Positions 1 to 39,300 of a stretch of DNA of 64,000 nucleotides are shown here, piece by piece; position 1 is the first letter of the stretch, and every line of letters starts with the position of its first letter. Origin of the DNA: Numida meleagris (taxonomy: Eukaryota; Chordata; Aves; Galliformes; Numididae); assembly GCF_002078875.1 (NCBI RefSeq), contig NC_034422.1:145988-209987 (forward strand). Reading direction: 5' to 3'. The position numbers and the translations under genes were made by a program. The notes under the pieces are model-generated. The model worked only from the letters and a program-made list of their open reading frames with translations, made no database searches and had not been told where the DNA came from.

Positions 1-27962
<27,962 letters not shown>

Positions 27963-28025
27963 GTGACTCTAAAGATTCACTGCTGAAGTGACACAAGCAA
28001 CCCAATGCCCTCGCTCCAGACTTGT

Positions 28026-28031
28026 AATAAA
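28026..28031 (+). terminator. Possible proximal PI4KA polyadenylation signal
   Basis: This AATAAA lies only 64 bp after the stop codon. A GT-rich stretch (ttttgtgtatgtgtgtgtgcatg) starts about 40 bp downstream, the usual arrangement of a downstream element. Use of the site is inferred only. Confidence 0.4.
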
Positions 28032-28204
28032 TAAGAGATGTTCAGTCACACCTTGCTGTCTTCCACCTTTTGTGTATGTGTGTGTGCATGTGGGTACCTG
28101 TTTCCTGGACACAGCAACAATCAGTCTGATTCATTACTTTCTCTGTACCAGGTTCTATGTATTTATTTTTTCCCTGGATTTTGGAGTTGGGCTGCAATCA
28201 TGAT

Positions 28205-28221
28205 AAAAAAAAAAAAAAAAA
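28205..28221. repeat. Poly-A tract in PI4KA 3'UTR
   Basis: Seventeen consecutive A residues. Confidence 0.9.
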
Positions 28222-28311
28222 CTGTAATCATGAATGTATGAAAGAGGTGTAAAGCTTGTGGAGTTCTGTAATTTTTCACGTGATGCAAGGATTTTTATGC
28301 CTTTCAAAAGC

Positions 28312-28331
28312 AAAAAAAAAAAAAAAAAAAA
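28312..28331. repeat. Poly-A tract in PI4KA 3'UTR
   Basis: Twenty consecutive A residues, a likely internal oligo-dT priming site. Confidence 0.9.
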
Positions 28332-28601
28332 CTTCCCTGCATGATCCCACAAAATAACACGGAAGTGATAGGTATGCATTTCTCTTTGGAAGCAGTAATG
28401 TTGAATTGCTCAAATTTTACTGCAGGAAAAAAAAGACTGATAATTGTCCACTGTGGTGATATCTTGTGTAGCTATGTTCATACTTTTCACTGTACATTGT
28501 CCCTGTGATGTGGTCAGTATTTCAAATGTACATGAAGAATGTATTTTTTCCTTTTGTGTGTTTTAAAAAAAGGAGACTCTTCTATTTAATCTAGAAAATG
28601 T

Positions 28602-28632
28602 AATAAAAGCCCTTACACTTTATCGCAAATTT
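28602..28632 (+). terminator. PI4KA distal polyadenylation signal
   Basis: A canonical AATAAA at 28602-28607 sits in gtaataaaagccc. A T-rich stretch (aattttttgacac) follows about 20 bp later, as expected for a cleavage site near 28620-28632. Confidence 0.75.
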
Positions 28633-29141
28633 TTTGACACAGACTGAGTTTTATTTCATACACTATATCATTCTGCCAATTTGTTTACTGGGCCCTGATT
28701 GTTATAATGTGACCTTTCTTTTTACTGGAGAAATCCATCTTTTCTTCAGATTCTCATCTGTCTCTGTGGTCACGTTCTCCTCATGAAAGAAATGGTTTGT
28801 TCAAGCTTCATGCATGGAGGGCTTGAAAGGTAAGAGCAAATGCTACCCCACTGCTTCCTGCTAAGAAGGCTAGGCCCTAACACGTTCTCGGCACTGCTCA
28901 TTGTACCAGCTGTGTTCTGTGCTTCGCCGGCTTTGTGGAGTCGTGATGATAGGTGTGGCTTTTTGTTCGAGAACAGACCCACCTGGGAGGTGGGGGGTCC
29001 TGTCATGGCTTCCTTTCTCTCAGGGACTGCCGAGTAGACAGTGGTGTGAGGTGTTTTCTCTTCTGTTTAAACTGCTCTCTGGGTTGGCTACAACAGGGAC
29101 ACTTTGCTCTGGCAAATGGCAGAGACCGAGCTGAAGGGCTG
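28633..29141. other. Spacer downstream of PI4KA
   Basis: Unique-looking sequence that becomes more GC-rich towards 29100. Several overlapping short open frames on both strands have no recognisable product. Confidence 0.6.
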
Positions 29142-29279
29142 AGCCCGCCTCGCAGCTCGCGGCTGTGGGGAGCCCGCCTCGCGCCCGGAGCCCGCCTCGC
29201 GCCCGGAGCCCGCCTCGCAGCTCGCGGCTGTGGGGAGCCCGCCTCGCGCCCGGAGCCCGCCTCGCGGCTGTGGGGAGCC
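29142..29279. repeat. CpG-rich higher-order minisatellite
   Basis: Two unit types share the start AGCCCGCCTCGC. They are a 29-bp unit (29142-29170 and 29207-29235) and an 18-bp unit (29171-29188, 29189-29206, 29236-29253). A 22-bp hybrid (29254-29275) ends the array. The order long-short-short-long-short-hybrid implies duplication of a multi-unit block. With about 23 CpGs it is the densest CpG cluster in the window. Plus-strand translation gives an A-R-L-A-P-G-like repeat that I take to be non-coding. Confidence 0.92.
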
Positions 29280-29340
29280 TGAGGGGGCAGCGGTGAGGCG
29301 CGGCTGCGGTCAGCCCAGAGGAGGAGCTGCTCCGTGCGTG
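29280..29340 (+). promoter_or_regulatory. CpG-rich flank ending in a possible splice donor
   Basis: The GC-rich sequence (gcggtgaggcgcggctgcgg) continues past the minisatellite and stops abruptly at gcgtgag/gtaatt, which resembles a 5' splice site at 29341. A non-coding first exon in a small CpG island is possible, but I see no downstream exon to pair with it. Confidence 0.25.
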
Positions 29341-29490
29341 AGGTAATTAAGTTCAGAATTAAGGTTTACACAGAGGTATTTTGAGTGTTTTTGTCCCTGA
29401 ACGTTATGTTAGAGTATGTTCTGGTGCCTCCACAGCCCTGGTAGAAAAAAAGTACCAAAAAGAGAGGGGAAAATGCTCTCTTTCAAAAAA

Positions 29491-29520
29491 TAATATATAT
29501 GTAGTATATATATATATATG
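29491..29520. repeat. TA dinucleotide repeat
   Basis: An interrupted TA run (taatatatatgtag, then tatatatatatatatg). Confidence 0.85.
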
Positions 29521-29603
29521 TTTAGCGAAGATGCTTCTGTCACTTCTCCGCTGTCAGGAGCCCAGGTTCGTGGGAAAACCATATCTCCCTGTCTTCAGTC
29601 CGC

Positions 29604-29735
29604 ATTGGCTGTGCATATAAAAAGCCCTTAAGTAAGGAGCAAAATTTGTAGCGGCTCATTTCCATCCAATGGAAATTCATTCATTCAGTGCTGCTGGTGC
29701 TTCGATCAGCGCTATTCATATGCTAATCTCACGTG
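29604..29735 (+). promoter_or_regulatory. Promoter-like motif cluster
   Basis: ATTGGCT (reverse CCAAT box, 29604-29610), TATAAAAAG (29616-29624), a small inverted repeat ATTTCCAT-cca-ATGGAAAT, an octamer-like ATGCTAAT (about 29720-29727) and a CACGTG E-box (29730-29735) lie within 132 bp. The CCAAT-to-TATA spacing is tighter than in a typical promoter, so an enhancer is as likely. Confidence 0.25.
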
Positions 29736-29740
29736 CCCTG

Positions 29741-32700
29741 AGACTCAGGCAGCAATCCAACCCCTAGTGCCATGTGCTGGGGCGCAGGACTCCCATGGGC
29801 ACTGCTGGTAGAGGCAGAGCAGTACTTACTGGAGCAGCCAGTGCTGTGATCGGACACGGGGAGAGGAGCTGATTCCTCTTGGAAGTGCATAATGCTTCTT
29901 GCTTTACGCCATAACTGAGCTGCTGGAGCCCCTTGGTTCCAGTCCAGTCTGAAGGTGCTGCCTCAGCTTCCAGGCCTTGTGTAAAGGAGGCCTTGGGGAA
30001 AAATATGCCGATGTTTAGCAAATCTGGGAGACAATATGGTTTGCATGTATTGGTTAGGAGTGATGTGCAGGGTGTTAACCTTGTTTCTGACATGTGAAGG
30101 GATGAGTATATGTCTGTGAGAAACTTCATCCTCGTAGCAGTATCAGAGTGATGCTTTAGAGAGGAATAGATCTCCGGCTAGCAGAAGAGGAAAAAAAAAA
30201 TCCCATATTGCCATTGTGAAGTTCTCTTCTCTCACATGAGATTTGGTGAGACATTTCCATTGCTACACCTAAGCTTTTTAAGATCCGTGGTGTTACCATA
30301 CAGATGAAAAAAAAAAAGTATGTGTGCATCTTTGCATGCACGTGTGCAGTCTGTTTCCTTACTGAGAACTTTGCTTTATGGTTTGAGAGACACACCTAGT
30401 AGCTTCACAGTGCCTGATGTCCTGGCACAGAGTATCCTGTGAATGCCACAAAGGTTCAAGAGCACAAGGCTGATCTGTGTGTGTATGGTAGCCAAGTGTA
30501 CACGAGTGAGCAATCCAGTAAGGGCACCTATAGGGGTTGGGCTTGGGAGAATTTTATTAACTTATATTCCTACAAAATTTTTATTACCTCTTTTATTCTG
30601 AATGCCTTATATTCTGGAAGAGAGTCAAGCTTTAATCCTGTTGCTGGGCCTGGCTGCCTGTACCACCTTGAATTCCCATTACACATGGCAGAAGGATTGT
30701 TGGGAAGAGGGAGGTGGGGACTGTTGGAGCTATTAGGGTATTGGACTGACTGTAAGCAGTTTGGCCAAGGATTGGAGGCTGTAAGTCAGTAGGAATCTAG
30801 AATAGCTGACCTTATACCAACTAGACAGAAATGTTACGTGCAGTCTTCAGAGGACCCCCGCTGCCAAAAGGGTTCCTGGATCTGGGTCTTGTGCCAGGAC
30901 TGGCTGAACATCAGCTTCCCTGTTCTCCCTTGGAGTCTGGAGTTACTCTACACACACTGAGTTGAAGGGAGAAGTAAAGCTGCCTCCTGTGGCAGCAGAG
31001 GAGGGACCCCAGCACTAGTACAAGGAGCAGCTGTGCTTTTCTGACCCAGGTAGGAGTGATAAGAACAGGGAAGAATTTTGTGAGGTGTAGGTTGTGAGCT
31101 GAGGTGTGGTTCCCCCCGATAGCGAACACAGTCCTGCAAATCCATTGTCAGTGCAACCCTGGCAGATGGCAGTGCTTTTCAAACGCATTGCAGTTAAAGC
31201 TCTGGCAGTTGGGACCAGACCTTGAGCTTGGATCTCAGTACTAGCATGGGGCCTCAGCACTGGTGTGAAGCTGGGTGATGCTGAGTGCTGCCTGTCCTTG
31301 TTGGCATCCTGCTCGCTTTCTTGGCTTCATGAACTAGAGCCTCGATACAATGTAGGATGGCAGCATGGGACACTGTGAAATAGACAGTGGTGCCTGGGAC
31401 CCACAGACTGAGCAATTAAGAGAGAAACAAATCTGCCTTTCCTTTAAGGTGAGCAAGTCTGGCAGGGAAAATCTTGCCATGACCTCTAGTTGTGACATGT
31501 CTGTCATGGCAGGCACTGAGTGGTAGAGATAGTGATGCATATCAGGTATGGAGTTGCTCAAGAGCCTGGCAGTTCGTATTCCGGTGTATTCAGCTGGGAA
31601 GGTTTTTGACCTTCCAAGGGACTTAAAGGAAATGCATTTTACTGACTCCGCATTATTGTCTCAGGTGAAGTCTTTAAATACATGGGTCTCCTACAGAGTA
31701 GTAAGCATGTAGAAATCCATAGTGTGTTCACCAGAAAACAGGTTTGCTGTGGGCAGTGCAGTAGATCTCCTTGTTATTATCTCTCTGTGTTGGACAAGTA
31801 GCAGCTGCATTCAGCTCCAGAGGTGGCTACGTTTCTGTGGTTTTGTGTGTATGTATGTTTTTGGAAAACTGCTTATTTGAATTTTTGGAGAGGTACTCAG
31901 TATAAGGGCTCAGATGGAAGTTGTCCATTATTTTAAGATGTTAAGATTCATGGGTCCATACTAAAAAAATACAGTGCTCCCCAGATAACTTTATCTCTTA
32001 CGTTTCAGGGCTTCACCCTCATGGTAGACGTAGCAAGGCACTGTGTTTAGCCTCACAGAGTAAACAACAGAGGCAGTAAGATGGGGGAAGAAATTAAGTC
32101 CGTGAGGAAAAAAACACAGAAACAGTTCAGCTATGAAGAACACAGTGATTGCAAATAATTCTTGTGGTCATTTGGAATCTAGGCAAGTAGCAGTTAATAG
32201 TCCTTCCTTTGCTGTTTGTGACAAAAGTGGAATCAGTTGTCTGGAGTCCTCTGCCTCGAAGGTAGTCCTGGTCTGTGCTGCTGTCAAGCTTAAAAAACAC
32301 TGTCTAGGAATAGATCCCAACAGAAACCTAAGCTCTGAAAAGTGCTTTCTCCATTTTACCTCATGTATAAACTGAGATTTAAATTTTAATGCTTTCAGCA
32401 TCAAGCCTACCCTTTAGGCTGCAACCCCAGTCAATAAAGAGAGAAGTCAGTCCAGCTACAGCTGTGGTTGTATCACAGATCAGAGCTCAGAGAGGGGCAA
32501 ATGAGTGTACAGTAATTTAGGCTCATTTGCTTACAGGCGGAATGACTGAAACAGAGGGAGAAATTACACTCTAGGTAAGAAGTGAAACCTGCCAAGGAAA
32601 CACGTGAGCTAGATCCATGATGAAACTTCACAAAACACCTCAGGATCCTGAAAACCCAGTTGGTTTTCAGGATGATGCTGAAATATTATTTTTCTCTGCC

Positions 32701-33675
32701 TCTCTGCTGACACTGTAATCCTTCTTTCAGTCTGAATAGATGTCTTTCCTTTGAGATGTGACTCATATCCGCTTGTGCAAAAAGTGATTCAGTGCACAAG
32801 AACAAGACTGATGGTAACTGCATTCCTACACATCAGCTGAGCTGTGATAACCAACTGAGTTTGTGTTCAAAACCTGTTTGTGACAGGTAAAACTTACAGA
32901 CTTAAGTCTCACTGAAGGCTCCTTAAATCCAGAGCAGCGTTTAGAGCAGGAACACCAGTTCCTACAACTTCACCAAGAAGCAGGAATTCATGTTGTCCTG
33001 ATCCCATCACATGGAGTATGTGATGAGCTAAATTCCTTTAGCAATGCTTGAAGTGAGACAGAAGGAGCTTGATTTTTTCACAGAGGTGATTTAAATTTAG
33101 GAGTTGCTTTGGTTGCTCAATACTTAGGAAAGCTAAATACAGCACAACACAAATTGGGAATCAAAAAATCAGCAGCTACTTCCTGAGAATTGAGTGCATT
33201 TGTATGGTTATCTGTGGAAGGCAGCTCTCGAAGTACAAAGTGAAATCTGTGTCCTGTTTCTTCTAAAATCAGTTACTGGGACATTTTGGCATTATTGATA
33301 ATAATTGAATTACAAGTGAAATTTCAACAGCTGCCAGTTTTGTGCTAAGAATGACTTGAGTGCAAAACCGGTTTAATGACAGACTGCTGCTAATTGCTGC
33401 CCCTCAAAGTTACCGTGGCTTGCCCTTTCCCGAGAGATTGCTTACCAGTTCCGTGGAAGTGATAGGGAAAGTAGGGCTTGCTCTTCACTTTATTAGGGGC
33501 CCTTTGCAAAAAATTCTGTTTGGTTGTGAATGGCTTTTGCTGAAACACTGTGGCTGTTCTGCCTCTCAAATAATTGAAGCAATTCGGGAGAAAGATATTC
33601 ACTGGACCTGGGATTACACTGCATGTTCAGTGGATGTTTGGAAAGTAGAGGCGTGTATGTTCGTACAAGCTGCCA
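29741..33675. other. Intergenic sequence, no gene supported
   Basis: Open frames of up to 121 codons occur on both strands with no recognisable domain. The only structural item noted is the hairpin at 32645-32673. Confidence 0.6.
32645..32673. repeat. Perfect inverted repeat, 12-bp arms, 5-nt loop
   Basis: ATCCTGAAAACC (32645-32656) is followed by the loop CAGTT and the exact reverse complement GGTTTTCAGGAT (32662-32673). The stem is too short for a microRNA precursor. Neither end resembles a transcription terminator of this lineage. Confidence 0.85.
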
Positions 33676-33689
33676 CCACTAGGTGGCAC
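33676..33689 (+). promoter_or_regulatory. CTCF-type binding motif
   Basis: CCACTAGGTGGCAC matches the core CTCF consensus CCASYAGRKGGCRS at all 14 positions. It is embedded in TGCCACC-ACTA-GGTGGCA, a 7-bp inverted repeat. It lies about 5 kb past the PI4KA polyadenylation site. Occupancy cannot be judged from sequence. Confidence 0.55.
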
Positions 33690-35783
33690 CATGCCTCTGG
33701 CAACAAGGTCCAAAGTAACCATAAAGCCGTGGGTATTTTGTGTGCTGTCGAGGTTTTGTTCCAAAACCAGGACATGGTCTGGATTTGCAAACCTTTCAGT
33801 GAACCAGGATCAAGTTTCCCCTAAATGTAGGCTGAGGATGGAGCAGGGTTGGGTCAGTTCCAGCTGACAGGATGGGATTTAGGATGGAAATGATGCGAAC
33901 ATTGGACTTGCAGCCAGGCCGTTCTTTTCTGTGGTTCTGCTTAGAGGGCCTGTGTGTATTTGAAACAAAATCTCAGACTGAAGTTCAGGGAATATGAACC
34001 TGCCTGCGCCAAACTGAAAGGGGTTTGCTGTCACACGCTGCTGTGAACTGTTGTAAGAAGCATCATGTGACCTCACTGCTCACCAAGGTAGGCCCAGGCA
34101 TGAGCTCAAAAGCAGGAACTAAATGTGGTCAGCACCACTTCCCTTTTAACTTGCTGTCACTGTGAGTGGCAGGTCACTTCGCATATGACAGGATGTAGAA
34201 TTTTTTTTTGGTACAGGAAATTCTTAGCTGTTGCCTAGCTTGAGGAAGCTTCTTTGTCCTCTAATTACTCGTTTTCCACCCCTTTCATTGGGACTAAGAG
34301 GGTGCTCACATGATACATGTTGTTAATAAACTAACCTGCATGTCTGATTCTTGCTAAGGGTATTTCTGCTTAGCAGAATATAGCAACTATCTTGTAATTA
34401 CCTGGCTCGGAGGGTAGATTCAGGGAACTGATAATCTAAGAAATGTTTGTACAGTGCTCTGTCATCTCCTTTTAAATTCATCTTTCCACCTCAGTAACAA
34501 TCCTCACATGCAAACTGGCTGAATGTCTTTCAGCAAGGAGTCAGTGCAGAGTGAGACAGGCATTTGTCTAATGAGTGCATTGTGTGCAAGCAGCCCTGAC
34601 ACCTGATGTACTAGTGTCAGCCACACTACCCATGGCCTAGAGGGATCCCAGGAGTTTGAGAGATGGGTCTTTTCAGCAGTACTGGGACTCTTAAAAGTGC
34701 TTGGAGATTTGGATTTTATTTTGGAAATCTTGAAGTATGTGGGAGTTTCCTGAGATATTGATTTCATAGATTGGTATTTTCCTCTGACACTCAGATGACT
34801 GGCTAAAACACACTAGCCATATTAATACAGCTCTCCTGTACTAATTTGTTATTCTCTGCATAGAAATCGCTTTCAAAACAACATTCATAAAAGCTTCATC
34901 CCTGTTGTAAACTTAAGAATCTCAGATATCCCCACTACGAATATTTTGTTTTGCTGTTTGTTTTCATAGACAAAAGATCACAGCGTTTACCTTGAATCAT
35001 CCCAAAGTGTTGCTCTGGTTGGAACGTTTCTATGGAAGTCAGTTTTTAATGTAAAACTGAAGTATATATTTCTGGTGCTTCACAATACTACATCTTTTGC
35101 TCCCTCTATTCACTGATGCCACCAGAGAACTCTAATGGATTAGTAAAATGAGGTTTCCTTTACAAAGACTGCTCGTGCCTGTCATGGAACAGCAGTATCA
35201 TTATTCCTATTTTTAATTAAGCGTCTAAATGAATTTACCAGCATACAAGCTTTGAGACTGTTGCTCTCCAGAAAGCCCCGAGGGCCTTTTAGAAATACAG
35301 GTACAATACTTGTTACCATGCAAGGCTGCAACACAGTAGTTGATTTTTAGAGATTGCCTATTTTCATTCATATAAGCCCTTCATTCTTAGGACTCTTCAT
35401 GTGATTAGACAGTGTTTGATGAGAGGACTCTAGGAAGGAGAGATAAGAGGCCAACTCTTTTCTTTCTGCATTGCAGTGGTTAAGCCCATCATAGTCTATC
35501 ATGAGTTTTTTGCAAAACTGACACCGTGACCATTCAGAAGAGGTAGCATGTGATAGACGTAAAACAAATGATAGTCATGGACTAGAATGCCAAGCATAGT
35601 ATGGCTGTGTTGTGCTACATCCGATTGTTCCTGTCCAAGTCTGGAACAGCAGGAGTGGTATTCAGGCATTGGCCAGACTATCATAAGGGGATGGAAGTAG
35701 GAGCTCAGTCAGTTAGTCTCACTCCTGGCAGGGTATCAGGTAACTTCCATCCCTGATAAGCCTTCCAAAATCCATTGCAACTT
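33690..35783. other. Intergenic sequence, no gene supported
   Basis: Unique-looking, AT-rich sequence with short open frames only. Nothing recognised. Confidence 0.6.
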
Positions 35784-36361
35784 TCATAGAATCATAAAAT
35801 GATTTGGGTTGGAAGGGACCTTTAAGATCATCTAGTTCCAGCCTCCCTGCTATAGTCACGAGGTCAAGTTATTCAAAGCCTGGCCTTGAATGCCTCCAGT
35901 GAAGGGGGCATCCGCAACCTTCCTGGGCAACCTGTTCCAGTGTCTCATCACCCTCACAGTAAAGAATTTCTTCCTAATATGCAATCTAAATCTCCCCTCT
36001 TCCAGCTTAAAGCCATTTCTCCTCATCCTTTGCTACATGCCCTTATAAGAAGTCCATCCCCAGCTTTCCTGTGGGCCCCCTTCAGGTACTGGAAGGCTGC
36101 TGTAAGGTGCCCCTGGAGCCTTTTCTTCTCCAGGCTTGAAGAGTCTCAGCCTGTCATCACAGGGGAGGTGCTCCAGCCTTCTGATCATCTTTGTGGCCCT
36201 TCTCTGGATCTGCTCCAATGGCTTGATGTCCTTCTTGTGCTGGGGCCCCCAGAGCTGGATGCAGTACTCCAGGTGGGCTCTCAAGAGTAGAGTAGAGGGG
36301 CGGAATCACTGGCTCATGATGAGTCTTTCATCAACCAACTGACACCCCCAAATCCTTTTTT
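35784..36361 (-). mobile_element. CR1 LINE fragment with internal deletion
   Basis: It begins tcatagaatcataaaatgat (CR1 3' end in reverse) and runs to about cccccaaatcc. The minus strand encodes [18 protein letters not shown] and [13 protein letters not shown], typical CR1 reverse-transcriptase C-terminal sequence. Around 36311 the sequence jumps from the ggaatcac segment straight to tggctcatg, dropping what I estimate as some 80 bp of the family sequence. Confidence 0.92.
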
Positions 36362-39300
36362 TTCTTTGAAGACTTTTGCTTAAAGAAAATTACTGCTTTC
36401 AGAGGAGATTTCTGACTGAAGACAAAAGATACAGCTTCATCTAGCACTCAGCACTGTCTATGCTTATGCTACTGTTAATATTCTCCTTGAGTTCTGTGTG
36501 AGCTTCTGCTGTTCCAAGGAGTTAATATACTGCAGGCACAGCTGCTTTGTTTCTCTGAAAGGAGCAGATGAGTGAGGGAGCTGAGTGGAGCAGCCACAAG
36601 CAATCTCCAGGGCTCTGTACAGCACTGACTGGTCCAGAATTAGTGGGTTGAGTTCTCTGTGAATGTTAAGATTGGTCTGTAGCTGTTCCTTCATACCTTT
36701 AACATTTCCCTACTGCAATGTGCAGAGCAGGAACAGGGAAAAGAATAATTCCTACATATTTTTCCACCCCTGCCACCTGCTCTGCCAGCTTTCTTCAGTG
36801 GTAGAATATTGATAGTCTCTGGCACAGACATGGGAGTGAGGAAACTGCAAACGTCTGTGCTGGGAGCACTGTTCACCTTGAGCTATGAAAGATCTTATGC
36901 GTTGCAGGAAAGAACAATGTTACTGAAACATTGTCAGAGTGCTTGTAAATGTTGATTTCATATGTATTCAGTGACTGGCTTTTGCTTAGAGACTGGGACT
37001 CTGAAAAGGCTGACTGTCATTCAGAAAGACTGTGAGGCTGAATTGAACTGTTTAAGAGGATGAAATGTCAGTGCAGCAAGGCTCTTTGCTGTGGATACTT
37101 GTAATGCTTGTTTCTTTCTGCTTGGCTTGAGGTTGGGAATCTCTTGCCTAAGAACTGACATTCTGCAAGTTAGTGCTTCCTGCCTCTTCACTTTCTGCAT
37201 GCTGTTGTAGTAGAGAAGCAACCCAGCAAGCTGATGTGAAGTTTGAGAAATGTAGTTTGGAGGAGAGGTGTTTTTGAGAATCAGTGCGGTCTTCCCTCTG
37301 TTCTGCTACCTGTACCTGGTCATTGCCACATTTACACACAGGATAGCAAAGTGAGTATCAACTTGCCCTTGTGCTGGGCCCCTCTGATAAAATCTGAAGT
37401 TTGAAGTATTGTCTTTGCTAGCCAGACTACACCGCTTCTGTTTTTATATTGTGCTGCCTCCACTCTACTACAAGCTTCTACAAAGTTACCTTCCTGTATG
37501 GATGTGAGAGTCCCACAGAACTGCTCATGCAGATAACCTAAATTATGTGAATGATGTTTAGAGCCAGGAAAATAAGAAGCTCATGTCACTTGATGGGCTG
37601 CAGTATGTCAGGAAAGTCAGCAAAACAGCTTGGATCTGTTTATGTGCCTGTAATGCAGGATAACATAAAGAGTCTGCTGCTGAAAGCGCTCTGTGACCCC
37701 TGGACTGAAAGTGCGAAGGCTTGGTCTTTCGTCAGAACTGTCGGGTTTCTCAAGCTGCTCCTTGGGAGCACACCTTGTTCAGTGTGCTAGACTCCATTGG
37801 GAAGGATTTTAGTCTTCTCCTCTACAGCTGGAAATACAGAGAAGAGACTTGATTCAGTGATGCAGACTCCCATATACCCAGCTTTAGCACAGTCACAGCT
37901 GGTGCCCATCATGGAGAGAGATTCCAAAGCTAAAGAGCTGGAGCAGTGCACTGAAGTCCTCTCTAAAAACAAAGCAAAAGGCTGAGTTCAGGAGGACCCC
38001 AGTCAGTGAGTGGTCAACTGGTCTTGGCAGCATCAGGCTCTCTGCTTCTTTAGGGGGTGGGAGTGTAACTATAGGGAATGAAGAAGCACTGCTTCTTGCC
38101 TGAAGTCTGCATGTAGAAAAGGAGCTCCAGCAAAGACTGTCACTCTCCCATCTGCACTCTCAGTCTCTCTCTCAATCTTCTATCTCACTTTCTGGTCATT
38201 TATGCTGCCTGCCAGTTTGTTGGCTGAGTGCCTGCTGAATTATTTACTAGCCTGACTGAATTAAGCAGCAGCAAATGCAAGCTAGTGAATCCCACCTGAG
38301 ACTCTTCAGGAAGGAGGAGGTTGGAGAAGAGGGGTATGTGCGGTGAGGGGTGGGCAGTTGTTAAGTAGTACTTAATTAAATGCATCAGTCCCTTCCAGGC
38401 AAAACCCTGGGGAAAGGAAAGCTATTTTCTTGCCCTGTGACTGGGCAGAAGGAAGCTGAATGCAAGGCTAACACCAGCTCAGGTGACAGTGGGCCCCATC
38501 CCCACTATGAGAGGAATCTCAGTGCTGCTGGGAGTTACCTGCAGGCAGTACCACATCAGCACGCTCGGGAGCAGCAGGACTGTCAAGTGGCTGTTTCCTT
38601 CCACTATATCAAGTTGCTCCACACACCGTTGTTTGTGATGGTTATTGTGCTGTGTAGGGTTAATGAATGAACTGTGTATTACTAAAGGCTGAATCAGCCA
38701 ATTGTGCTAATTATTGTCTCCCTAAATGCAGCAGTTAGTGAAGGTGTTTAAAAGGACAAGTATTCTCCTAGCATGTTCTAGATCAGAGCTGAGTATCTAG
38801 GCTGCAGAGAAACTCTATCAAATGGTACTGCTCTAGCTGTTTGATGTGAGGTAATATCTCTTTGTTGGTGTATTGTTCCCAGCAAGTAAATTCAAGCTTT
38901 GCACACAGTCCTTGGCTCATGCAGGTCCTATCCTCTCTGTGTGTCTCCCAGCTATAAAATTTTACAGATGGGCAAACTGAGACATAGATCATTCTGTGAC
39001 AGATCTGGTTTGATTACTCTCTCCCTAGAGTATGTACTTCAGTCTAGTTGCATGTGTACAGTACAGAGCATCTTTGTCTTAGGCCAGCTGACTGTGAACT
39101 AGTCACTGTCAGTCCTTTCGTACATGTATTTATACACGTACTAAGGATATTAGGAGGCAAGTCTTTACTCCTTCAGTTAACCTGCTTGCACTACCATCTC
39201 CCAGACTTGTGGATTCTCATGGTATCTATTCCCTTCCAGAGCATGCTGTGTCACAAGAGTCATCTGTTGCAGAGTAGTCCTTGTTATCTGTATTGTCCAT

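Larger units (their letters stand above)
27963..28630 (+). other. PI4KA: PI4KA 3' untranslated region
   Basis: This sequence follows the stop codon in the terminal exon, with no further open frame of note. It contains a proximal AATAAA (28026-28031), two internal poly-A tracts (17 A at 28205 and 20 A at 28312) and a distal AATAAA. The end is inferred from the distal signal. The A tracts could misprime oligo-dT and create false 3' ends in cDNA data. Confidence 0.8.

Noticed and set aside
28953..29282. 109-codon open frame with A-R-L-A-P-G repeats
   Set aside because: The repetitive protein is simply the translated CpG-rich minisatellite. The frame has no other support.
35886..36290. 134-codon plus-strand open frame
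   Set aside because: It lies antisense inside a CR1 element. The real coding signal is the RT fragment on the minus strand.
37797..37985. 62-codon frame ending K-E-L-E-Q-C-T-E-V-L-S-K-N-K-A-K-G
   Set aside because: It looks mildly protein-like, but it has no recognisable family, no splice partners and no start context. Kept only as a remark.
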